NCBI GenBank assembly: GCA_030159075.1 | Contig: BROG01000548.1 | Location: forward strand, 302,001 to 366,000 | DNA from: Atrina japonica | Lineage: Eukaryota > Mollusca > Bivalvia > Pterioida > Pinnidae | Direction of reading: 5' to 3' | Length of the DNA stretch: 64,000 nt | In this document: piece after piece, positions 45,393 to 57,400 of the stretch | Numbering within the stretch: the stretch's first letter is position 1 | Layout: the number at the start of each line of letters is the position of its first letter | The notes under the pieces: generated by a model | The model's input: only the letters and a program-made list of their open reading frames with translations | The model's database searches: none | Told to the model about the DNA's origin: nothing | Program-made: the position numbers and the translations under genes

Positions 45393-45904
45393 TGATTTGC
45401 TTGACCATTGATTAAATACAAGTGACTTTCGACATGGGTTAACTATATACATGTATATATATAAACCTGCTTTAGCAACCACCTGTGTATAAATACCCCC
45501 TGGTCGTTTTATTTTATTTTTATTTTTTACTGTCCCCAATAGTACTATTTGTGTTCAAATCAACCTCTAATTAAAAACCACCTCCCTATAAAGACTGGAT
45601 TTGTTTTGTCTCTAGAGGGGTCTCTATATACAAATGTCACTGTACATGTATATGTAACAACCTGTTACCTTCTTATATGTATAAATCAACAGTCATACAA
45701 ATTATCTATATATTTTGAGAATGTCTTAATCATATTGTGTATCGCGGTGTACCTCTGATTCAGATGTAGTTTTAAGCTTTACAAAACCTGTCTTGCAGTA
45801 GCTTACAACTAAAACTTTTCTGGTTCAGATCATTTAATGGTGCTATTAAACAGAATATCATTTGATCCAATTTATTCATCTTTCCTTATGAATATAAAAT
45901 CACA

Positions 45905-47180
45905 GACACCAAGTATAAATATATAGGAGGCTCAAGAGAAAATACAAGAATCTTGTATAAACAATGAAAAACACAGACTCCTGAAATTCCTGAGGTGGGA
46001 TCAGGTGCCATGGAGCAGTAAGCATCCCTTGTTAACCTGTCACACCCGCTGCGAGTTCACACTCTGATTTAAAAATGACAAAAATGAAGACTTAAACACC
46101 ATTGTCTATTCAACAAGAACGTAACGCAACATTTTATTTACTGAAATACAGTACTTGCAAACAAGATCACTCTTCCGACCGTAAAATATGCGAAATGTTG
46201 ACATTAAACGCGATTCCTTATATCCTTCAGAAATGAATATTATTTAACAAAATAGAATGTACTGAATATTGTTCTAAATATTACATTCCCATTTAAGACG
46301 CATGATATAAAATTGAACTTTATCGTATAAAATTACGGACACTAAAATATTAACTCCAGTATATTTTGGAGAAGGTATACAAATACGGCGAAGACTGTAC
46401 AAGAACGGATCTCTGAAAATCCTGAGATTGGATCAGGTATCATGGGGGAGTAGGCACCCCCTGTTGAAAACAGAGGTGCTGTCTAAGGAACTTTTTTCAG
46501 AAACGCCGAGATGATGATCGCTAGGGTTATTTATAATTCTTGTTGAGATAACTCTGCCAGTCCTATAATGTTTTCATATTTTTATGAACAATATTGTATT
46601 GTAATTCAGCAGCTCAAAAGAATATAAAATATTTATCAACAACATTCATATGGGTAGTCCCTCTTGCCACTGTGAGAGCATAAGATAATTATATAAAAGA
46701 AATTGTACAAATAATTTTCTGTTTTAGCACTCCTTGGATAGATGGATTGATAGATAGATATACTTCATTAAATATAAGAATTAATCAAGCTGCACAAAAC
46801 TGTGACAAAGGTTCGAATGGATCTAACCAGCGATATAAAGTCTTATATTGCTGATCTAGTTTTTCGTGCTACCACAAGAAATAATTCTTTGTGAAAAACT
46901 ATTAACCAATCAAAATATAATACAACACTGACCAACCAGATCACCTATAAACAAGTAACAAAAATTTAACCATTTTATACTCGTTCCAAGTTCAATTGAT
47001 AAACACATTTTTTGGTGGATGTCATGGAAATGTCAGCTAATAACACAATAAGGGCCTGTGAATGTTCAAAATTTAGACATTAATGATTTACAGGGGATGC
47101 TTACTCCTACATGACACCTGTTCACACCTCTGGATTCTTGTATGTCCAGTGTTCACTAGATCTGTATGTTTGTCTACTGA
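45905..47180. repeat. Cluster of three GGATCAGGTG-family repeats
   Basis: Copies at 45905-46065 (+), 46330-46470 (+) and 47095-47180 (-). The sequence between them shows no coding signal. Confidence 0.65.
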
Positions 47181-47789
47181 GCAGTTAAGATCACGTGAAT
47201 GAGGAATGACGCAACTTCTATGTCCAACTTCACAGACAGATCTTGCCAATGCAGAGTAAGAGAAACTTGTCCAAAACTCATTTGCATATTAATCGTGCGC
47301 AAGAATTGTTAACGGTCCAGTCTATCGTTTTAATGTCAACTCTATCAGAAGAGTATAATGGTAAAAAATAATTGAAAAGTAACATTCTAAAGCAAATTTA
47401 TAATACCTTAAAAGTCATAAAGAACGCCGAACTTACCTTTGACAGCATATATTTCAACAAGTCTCGTAGACCTATATTTTTCAACGATTTGTTACTATAT
47501 TTTCGTCATTTTAAATAGCAAAAATATACGAATAAAAGTGTGATTTTGAATTTCAATCTTGAAGTTGAGTTTATGTTGCTGAAATGCACATACATGTGTT
47601 ATTTTGCGTCAAAATAATGTGTTATTAACCCCATACTGCAAGATGTGCTTTGATTTGTTCTTAATAAACAACTTAGCATAACATAACTGCGTTTATGTTC
47701 CATCAACTCGTAAAAATGTATAGGAAATTGACATATACATTTGAAAATAACTGTTGTTGAGCCTGACAATAAAGATATATTTTGTAAAA

Positions 47790-48140
47790 AAAAAAGTCCC
47801 AAGTAATTGGTCAAAAGACATCTGTATATGTTGTAGCTTTAAATGCTAACGTCCTTTAAAATTTCAATTTTTGTATAGATATGTTTATTTGAAAGTTGTT
47901 GGTCAGACAAAAAAAGTTTTGTCAAAATGGCAAGGTCATTTGTTCAAAGACCAAAGATCATCTGTATTTGAGGTGACTGGAAATGCCAATTTCTGTAAAA
48001 CCGTCAACTTTTTTAACAGAAGAATGCATCAGTCAGTTGTTTTGTCAGACATAAAAACTAACAATGTTTAGTCAAAATTTCAAGTCTAGGGTCAATGGAC
48101 ATTAGGCATCTTCCATTGGGATGACTGACGATGCTAATAT
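47790..48140 (+). repeat. Degenerate tandem repeat, about 135-150 bp period
   Basis: Three diverged units: GGTCAAAAGACATCTGTAT, CAAAGACCAAAGATCATCTG and GGTCAATGGACATTAGGCATC open the successive copies, each followed by AATGCTAA/AATGCCAA/GATGCTAAT and a T-run. Confidence 0.5.
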
Positions 48141-48454
48141 TTTTACTTTAAAGTATTATCTTATCATCATTTCTTTATTCCAGATGAAAGTCTTGACAGT
48201 TTATATGGCGATTTCAAGCATTTTTTCATTTTTTTTTAATTATAATCTGGTAATTATTTAAAAGTATATAAAAAAGAAAAACCCTTCTGAATCGCCGATA
48301 TTTGGTTGCATGTGTTAATATTGTTTGTAGGGATATATTTTATAAGTTCAATTCAATTTCAATGTTATATCAACTTAAAACATTACGTCGACATTATTAT
48401 TGAATTCAAGTCATGAAAAGTCCTGAAATGTATATCTAACTTTATAGATATTAT

Positions 48455-49110
48455 CAACAATACCAAAGTTATAGGTTTAACAAAGTGGTCAAAACAAATA
48501 ATCCAGACGATCGTTTGTATCAACAAGACTTCATCAGTTGAGCTCTAATTTAATATAAATGTATATATCCAGAAGAAAATTGGTATTGTGCAAGGCCAAA
48601 TAATAAATATAAATGTATTGCTAAATCCGTCAAAGAAGTACTAGTATCCACTGTAAAAATGAGTATTTCATCTAAAAAAAACATAAGGTTAACTTATAAT
48701 ATTTATATGATAGTGCACCGCATTAAATGGATAGAAATGTATATATTTTTTTACAATTTACACGTTGTTTTCAAATTTATTCGAAATTATTTTCTGTTAT
48801 TACATGACCCTTTTATTACGCAGTGATAACCGAAACTAATGTTATTCATACTTAGTTACTATCTTCTTGAGCATCTGTTTTGACCTCATATCTGCAAAAC
48901 TGTAACTCTGGTATTACGTTTATAGTATCTATTATTCAATTTATTCATATTAAGGAATCGTACATCAAATAGAGAGATGATTTGGGTAGGAACTATAATA
49001 AACTTAATACCAAAGTTGTATTGCTCAAGACGATCGGAAAATTGTGTTATATATGTTTAGAACTTTTTGGCAAAGATAATTTTGGCATTATGTATATAAT
49101 ATCTATATTC
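48455..49110. repeat. Three AATACCAAAGTTATA-family fragments
   Basis: 48455-48560 (+) is nearly full length. 48865-48950 (-) keeps GAGCATCTGTTTTGACC and ACTCTGGTATTACG. 49005-49110 (+) keeps AATACCAAAGTTGTATTGC. No gene between 47.2 and 51.1 kb. Confidence 0.55.
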
Positions 49111-49834
49111 AATAAAAACGCATTTATGTACTGACTCAAGGTACAATTGTTTCGGGATAAAATTGGTGATGATTTCCATTATAATAATTATGTTCTAATG
49201 TTCCCAGTGTCATATTTGACAAACTAGGACTAAGATCTTGCCAAATACAGTAACCAAGTGACCAAATATTGTCAGATTCAAAAAGGGATTAAATTTTACT
49301 AAAGAAAACAAAACTTGGCACATGTACCAGTGGTTGAAATTTTATTAATTACTCCAAACTTGATATTGTACAATTGTATGTCTATTTGTGATTTGAACTA
49401 CCTTGCTCCAACACTATTACAATTATGGTACTTCAACTCATCAGTACAGAAAAAACGTACCTAATGTCGGTACAGACATTGACAAGGAAAGCCAGTTTTT
49501 ACAACTTGAATGCATTAAAGGTTATATGTCATAGAAATAGGTCAGTTTTTAAAGTATAAATTGTTGTAAAGTATGATGAAGAAGTACCAATGTATATTAT
49601 GTAGGCTAAAACAAAACCAAGTCGTTTTGTTTTTATCTAATAATGACTGTACTAGAGTATAAAGTCAAACGCTAGTTCGTAAAATTTAAAACATTCTAGT
49701 TGGCCGTAAGATCCTTATTGTTATATTCCAAGAGTTGAATTAACTTTATAACCAGTGAGAATAATTGTCTACACTAGATGAAAATGTTCATAGCATACCC
49801 TTCTACTGTTGGATTTACTGTTTCTCAATTTGTG

Positions 49835-49967
<133 letters not shown>

Positions 49968-50710
49968 CCATGATTCGGCTGTTGGATTCTTATGATATTT
50001 CATAAATGAGCATTAGCAGTGGTTTTCCCCAAACATACATAAAAATTGAAATAATCTTTTTTGTAAAACATAGCTAATGCCCCTTTGACTTTTTACCAAT
50101 GGCAAACATTTGCTACATCTACTCGAATTTAGTTGAAAATGTTGGTAACATAATTTTTACTATGAGTGTCAAAATTATCATGATAAAGATATAGGATTTC
50201 ATTTTAGAATGTACTTTGAGTATTTTGTTAGTACGCCTAGATTACCTGATGGATACGTTGTTGAGATGGGATAATATCATTTTTAATAGAAATGAAATAA
50301 GAACAAATAAAAAGTTATTGCGAGTCATCCTGATGGTTTTACAGTGAAATTTGTAATGGTGGGGAGAAAATCAGGTACGCTGAGCACTGTGGCTCAAACC
50401 AAATTATGTCGACCTGTCAAAATCCTGGATCAAGGGCGGGCCACCAGGACAAAGTCGCACTGCAACGTTTCGGATCATATACTAGTCGTACGAAAACTAT
50501 TCTTAGCGTTATTTAAATCCGTCAATGTGGTGAAATCTTTACAATTGACCTATATCCGATATTCATCTCGGATTTCACTTGTACAATGGCATATTTAATA
50601 AAATTCTGTCTATACAAAGTACAATATGTGATAAAATTTGAAATAATTTTAAAATGAGTCCTTGTTTAGATTCAGCCATATTTAGATAGGGTAAATCCGA
50701 ATATAATAAT

Positions 50711-50749
50711 AGCGATATATAAAGCTAATTATTAGCTTTATATATCGCT
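50711..50749. repeat. Perfect 39-bp palindrome upstream of MAIP1
   Basis: AGCGATATATAAAGCTAAT (50711-50729), one central T, then its exact inverse to 50749. It is followed by a partial echo, GATATCGCTGATC. It lies about 400 bp before the MAIP1 start codon. Confidence 0.95.
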
Positions 50750-51144
50750 GATATCGCTGATCATAATAAATGACTTTATATTGATTCTGTTTTTTGGTGT
50801 GAGTGATTTTGATATATAGTATACTGGTAAATTGATTACAATAACTGCGTGCGTACTAGGCAGCGTCTACGACAAATCATGGCTAGCTAAGAAAATGGAA
50901 ACCGTGAGATAAATTGACAGATGCATTTAACTGCCGTTTCTTTGTTCGACTTTTTTGTCTTAAAAATAAATTTTAAAGATATTTGAACATTAATCCATTA
51001 TTTCAAGAAACCAACCTTTGATATAATAAAAAGACGTCAACAAACGAAAGTAGTTTAGTACGAAATAATCAAGACAAGACATATTTGAGGAGCGAAGTGC
51101 CCGAGTTTCTGTAAGTGTAAAACATGTAAACAGTGTAAGCGATC

Positions 51145-51474
51145 ATGGCAGCAAGAAAACTACTTTTACACGGACAATGTGGATTGTATGCGACGACGAA
51201 ATCTCGGATTATATTAACTTTAAGACCTTTATGTTTAAACAATTTATATGCAAAGTCAACACAGATTGGAATATCCCGGTGCTACCACGAGGACACCGAA
51301 AATACTTCAGATAAAAACACTGACGATAAACCGATCAGAATGCAATTATTCAATGAACAATATAAAAGGCCATTTTGGGAATTGCGATGGTTGACAAGTT
51401 TTGTGAATCATCTTTATGTTAATCATTTTTATCAAGGATTTACAAGCGAAGAACTTTATGAAGGTTGTTCTAAG
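51145..51474 (+). CDS. MAIP1: MAIP1 exon 1, targeting sequence and start of Tim44-like domain
   Basis: 110 codons; donor TCTAAG|GTACGC. In-frame reading past the donor reaches a stop at 51562-51564, so the open frame there is partly intron. Confidence 0.88.
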
Positions 51475-54400
51475 GTACGCCTAATGACCCAAGAGCTCCC
51501 AATAAAACCCAGTTGGAATCAAAACAAAGCACAATCAGGAAAGCGAATCCTAATGTTAAGATAATTTTCTTAGTACATAATATTTTCATTCAGATTCTAT
51601 ATACTGCCGAGCAAATAATTTGATCGCATTCCTGATTGCATTTTGATTTTGACATTCCATAAACGGGAGGTAACTCTTGTACGACACTGACAACTTTGTC
51701 ATGTTAAAATTTGCCGTCTAAATTTTCATTGCTTTCTAATTCACAACTAATTTTTAATCTTTCGTGTCTCGCTGAAAGTCAAATGATTACAAAAGCAATT
51801 AATAGGAAAACTAGATTAGTATTTCTAATGGAGTGGTTATTATAAATTCAGTTAAGTCTTTTTCAAAAGCTTGAAAAACCAGCATTATGCCGTTTCGGCC
51901 CAATTTTATGGGGTTTGAGATAACCTTGTGACCTGATGACCTTGACCTATATTCTAAAAAAATAACTGTTTCGGACTTTGTTGCCGGTGGGCATTAATGT
52001 TTCTTAAACAAATCTTTTTTGTATTGTTTGGCCTTTTTAGTTTGTTTCATTGTAGCATTCCTTTTTCATTTTAATATCACAGACCAAACTTCAGGCCTCC
52101 TGTTTTCTAAGTTGAAACACCTTCCACTTACCCTCGTATTTTTTTCACTTGTCATGTTTTTACCTCAGTGTGGCATCCTCATTTTTGGATGACAATCTTT
52201 ATTGCACCACCCCTTGCTCATGTTTTAGTGTAAGAACAAAAGCATGATAACATGTTTGCACGATACTTCATTCATGTGTTGTGCGGTAGTGAGATAACGA
52301 GATGGCATGCGTATTAGTGAGATGGTGTGTTAGCATGAAAGCATGTTTTTTCGTTATTACGAACGTGGTGTCAGGTATGCGACCCACATCGTTTACATTA
52401 GCTCGATAGTATAGTGAGATGGTGTGTGTTAGCCTAATGTGGTTCATGGTGTCCTAATGGGTTCATGTGTAAAAGCATGACGGTGCATTTGTAAAACACT
52501 TAAAAATGCGTAAATACGCTTTCACACTAATGTGCCGTTGCAAATTTGTAACATTTAAACAAGGGCTCCGGGGGGCCTCCGTGGCCAAATGGTTAGAGCA
52601 TTGCGCTTTAAATCACAAGGCCTCTCACCTCTGGTTTGAATCCCGTTAGGGTTATTTCGAATTAAGTGGGAAAGTTTGCCAGTTTTCTTGCAGAAGGTCA
52701 GTGGTCTTTACCCGGGTAACCACGGTTTCTCCTCCACCAATAAAAACTGGACGCCATCATATGACTGAAAGATTGTTGAGTATGGCATAAAAAAAAAAAA
52801 TCAAATCAAATCAAACAAGGGCTCCGCAAAGCAGGACATCCTGTCACAATTTTGGCTAAGATTGAACTTGACCTTTGACCCAATGACTCAAAATCAAAAA
52901 AATTTCCCCCTCATTATAAACAACATGCATGTGAAGTTTGAAAGTGACTGGGCAAGAACTTTAGTCTGTATCAAGCCCACAAGGAGAAGTGTCATGGACG
53001 ACCTCGCATATGCACGCACATACGTACGCACCCACTCACCCAACCACACATGAACGGTGGCATTGCTACATGTTTATATCCCTTCCAACACTGTTGCGAG
53101 GGGTTAAAAAGTGTAAGTGAATGATAGCATGTTAGTGCAACCTCAATGGTGTTTTATACAAATGCCCTGTTAGGCTGTTACAGATGGCTCCTTTGGACAC
53201 CATATTTATATACGCGTTCTTGAGAGTGTTTTCACAAAGACTCCTTTGCGCTGTCGCACATGGCCCTAATGGTGCACTGTAACAGCTTAGGTGCTCTTCA
53301 GAAATTGAACATTGTGTGTACTTTTATGCAGTAACAGGTTTTTGGAGCATTGGCTCTTCAGAGTAATGGGCCTTCAGAGTATTGGGCCTTTGGAGTAACA
53401 GGCCTTCGTAACTATTGAGCAGTGAGGGTTCTTTAATGTGTTGACACCTACTGTGACACGAGACCTCAGTTTTTACTGTCTCATCCGAAGGACAGGAAAC
53501 CAACCTGCTATCAGCTGGATTTAAACTCATGATCAAGAGTCGAGCGTGCTACCGACTTAGCCAGGTTGGTTTGGAAAAAAATCTAAGCAGCGGACTATTG
53601 CTAATTTGGAACCATGTATACTTTACAGTAGGCTACAATAGGGCTGTGATTAATAGACTCAATATCAATGTATCGATATACAAATTGATTTGATACAATA
53701 ATCAATACATTTTCAAAGTAACGATATATTTCAAAATGCATTTCACAATCACAGTTTTGTCCTAAAACTACTTTCTTACACAATTTCCAATAATTTTCCA
53801 TTTGTTTTACTTCATATTCTCAAACTATGTTATATTTTATTTTAACTATTCAATTTGTTCAAATAAACAATGTTTTTCTGGCAATGTTTTTTTTTTAATC
53901 ATCAGATAGTAAAATACACAGTAAAGCACCTAAATATTTATAATGAGTCTATATATTTTGAATGCATTATTCATAGAAGTACCATATTATTCGATCTATC
54001 GATATATCGATAAATTTTACTTATCGAAAAACTTACCAAAAACAGGTGGTCTCTCAAAGGAGTTTTTCTCTAAAGGATTATTTAATTTAATGGTTTTTAA
54101 AATGTGGTTTTGTAGGACAGATCTGTTGTCTTTTTTATGAGAGTGGTCTCTCAAGACAGGTTTGACTAACTGTATCTGATTAACTGTGAAGGAGAATGTA
54201 TAATACACATATGACTTGTAATTAATGTATGTATGTGTGTGTTTTAACATGATATATACACTGACCAGTTAATCCCTATTCAAAACTATGGACCATAATG
54301 GACTGGTCTGTAGATGACATAAAAGAACATACCATTTAGACACTTACATGTACATGTGAAAGGGTCAAGCGCTTGCCAAAGATAGGTGTTTTCCACACAA

Positions 54401-57400
54401 TTTTGGGAATGTGGCCTGGGCCTTTTGAATCGGGAATAAAATTTTAGCAACGAATTACACAAAAGTGTTTGAAAATTCAACGATATCTTTAAATTCATTC
54501 TCATTTGTCTTCAGTTGAGAAGTTACAATTGCAAAGGGGGGAAAACGTGTTTTCTTTTGCATTGGGAATGGGGCCTTATATTACCCTTAGTATGATAGGT
54601 TGGAAAATCCCTGAATGATATTTATGTGTTTGTGTTTGTCATTTTATTTTCTATGTAATTACTGATGGAAAATGTAATATATTTTGACAGGCTGTAGAAT
54701 TTATTTCCAATCATATAGCAGATGGAGATTTTGACAGTTTAGAGGGTCTGGTGGAAGAACAGGTTTGATTTGTATACATATACATGTATTTACTCTAAGG
54801 CTGTCATTGATTGACTCGATATTGATTTATCGATATACAAATTGATTCAATATGATAATCGATACACTTTTAAGTATCGATATATATTTTATTATGCATT
54901 TCACAGGATGTATTTTCTTTTACAATTTCCAAAACTTTCCATTTGTTCTACTTCCTGTTATTGAACTATGTTATATTTTTTCCCAGTTGTTCAGTTTGTT
55001 AAAATAAACAATGTTTACCTTGCAATGATTGCTTTTTTCATCTTCAGACAGTCAAATATACAATAAAACACGTAGATATTACAATGAATCTATTCATTTT
55101 GAATGTATTCAAAGAAGTACCAAATTATTTGATTTATTGATATATCAATATAGAATTTCTCATCAATGACAGCCCTAATTTACTCTAGTTTATCCAGCTC
55201 CCCACCACTAGTCAATGTGGGCCAAGCGATGCTGATTTTGTGAAAATATTTTCCAATTTATTGTCGAAGGTCGTAGGTTCTCTAGATCTCTTTCACCAAT
55301 AAAAACTGGCCACCAACATATTAACTAAAAACATTTTTTGAGTGTTGCACAAAAATACCATTTAAACAAAACCAAGAATGTTTCATTATATACCATAAAG
55401 ATGTTTAAAGCATAACATGCATAATGTGAAGTGCCTAAAATTTAGACTTTCACTTATGGACTCATGCCAACACAGTGAAGGATCTTCAAGAAGTCATGCC
55501 TGCCATTAGATGGTACCTCTGTTTTAAGTCTCATTAGAAAAACCTTTCACTTTTTATCCTGAAAGCATGCCATTACAATAGTTAGGGGCAACTGTGATTA
55601 GATTATTGTTCTATAAACCATGAAATCTCTCATATGATGTCATACAGAGATGTATCCTCATTGAGAATAAGAAAAAAATTTAAAAATCACTCGTACTATG
55701 GTACAACACCTTTAGCTTTTCTCTCCCAAATTTTTATGAACTTTTATGAAACCATTAAGACTAACTTTATCTCTGAAATGGGACATAATTATAATTAATT
55801 AAAATGGCAGTAAAGGATTTTAGAAGCGTCAAGTTTATGGTAAGTTTTAGAGGCTAAAAGTAAGATGTTATAGGTCTTAAAAAGGAAAATTACTCATCCC
55901 CAAGTCATTTTCACTCGTCCAGGACAAGTGAGTGAGTAGGCCTACAAATATATTTTTCTCGCCCTGTCATTTCTAACATCACGTCTTACCAATATATACA
56001 GTACATTTGATATTTATTCTTCTACCTTGTACTTTGCTGTTTCATCAAGATAAAGTTTATCAAGTTCTCTCATAGCCTCCACCATTTAAAGTGGCTGCAC
56101 CCATATATAAGTGAAAAATTGTTGAATATTGTATTGTCGTTGGCAAGGAAATATGTGCATCCAGACCATGAATCGAACCCAGGATCTTCCTATCACTCGC
56201 ATGACACTCTCACCAACTGAGCTATTTAAGCTGATACCCTCTGCACCCCTACATTCTTCCCCCCTTAACAAGATTTCTGACCCCAGAAATCAACGAGACT
56301 CTTAAAACACCACAGTAAGTGGGCTAAGTGTACAAATGTACAAATGTAGAAGGCGAGGAAAAATGTGCAGCAGACCGGGAATCAAACCTAGGACCTTCCT
56401 AGCACTATCAGGATGCTCTTACCAACTGAGCTATCTGGGCAGATACCCTCTGCACTTTTGGAGTATAAAACACCATTCAAAATTTAAATTCTCTCAGATA
56501 TTGAAAACAAATAAAAATATTTTACAGTGTATCAAATACATGTACGTATTAAATGCAAGATTAATGACTTAACATTTTCCTTTGCATTACAGACGCTGAA
56601 TAATTTGAGACATAGGTTTACACATTTAACTGAAAGAGAAAAAGCAAGTATTCCATTGAATGAAGACCTTACAATGAGATCTATATCACAATTTGAATAT
56701 AAAAATGACAGTGGTAAGTGCACTTAAACATCTGTCTAATTATCAGATGCCTGAATGGCCACAACGACATTGAGCACTTGAAAAATTACAAAGCCTGTTT
56801 GATGTGGGTATGCCTAGAAAATCTAACAATCTAGTTGCATCTGTAGCTGATAAACATCTAGTTTTAAAGAGTACAGGGGTGGTAACACATAGACCACGAC
56901 AACACTCAATCAATTTTGTTTTACAGCATCAGCCATTCTGCGGTAAAATAGCCATTGGGTTTAAACTCCAAACTGTTATACACATCATGTGTTTCTTGTC
57001 ACTTCTAATTAAGCATACTTAAAATTCATAATTTCTCTTCTGATACCCCGATCAACATCCATGAAAGGTAGTTAATTTTTTATAATCATTTGATAAGTCA
57101 GAAATTTTCACCACATGCTAATAATATTAGATGTACGATGCTGTATGGTGGAGTTGCGCACTTAGGTATTTACCGGACGATTTACATACTGTTAAAACCA
57201 CAATCACATCCACAATTTTGTAATAACAAAAGATTACCTTATATTCATTTTGGCCATGTAAAAAATAATCATAAAATTCCCTTTTTAACACTAATGTAAC
57301 TGCAAATAAATACCAACTAACCCTTTTCAAAGGCTGCCACAATGTCCAGTGGAGTTGCACAGTGAATACAACTGGTTTGTTTACATTTTATAACAAGGTC

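Noticed and set aside
56155..56450. Possible tRNA genes on the minus strand
   Set aside because: A and B boxes are present, but the cloverleaf arms do not pair well and two copies with shared flanks occur side by side, so these are SINE heads.
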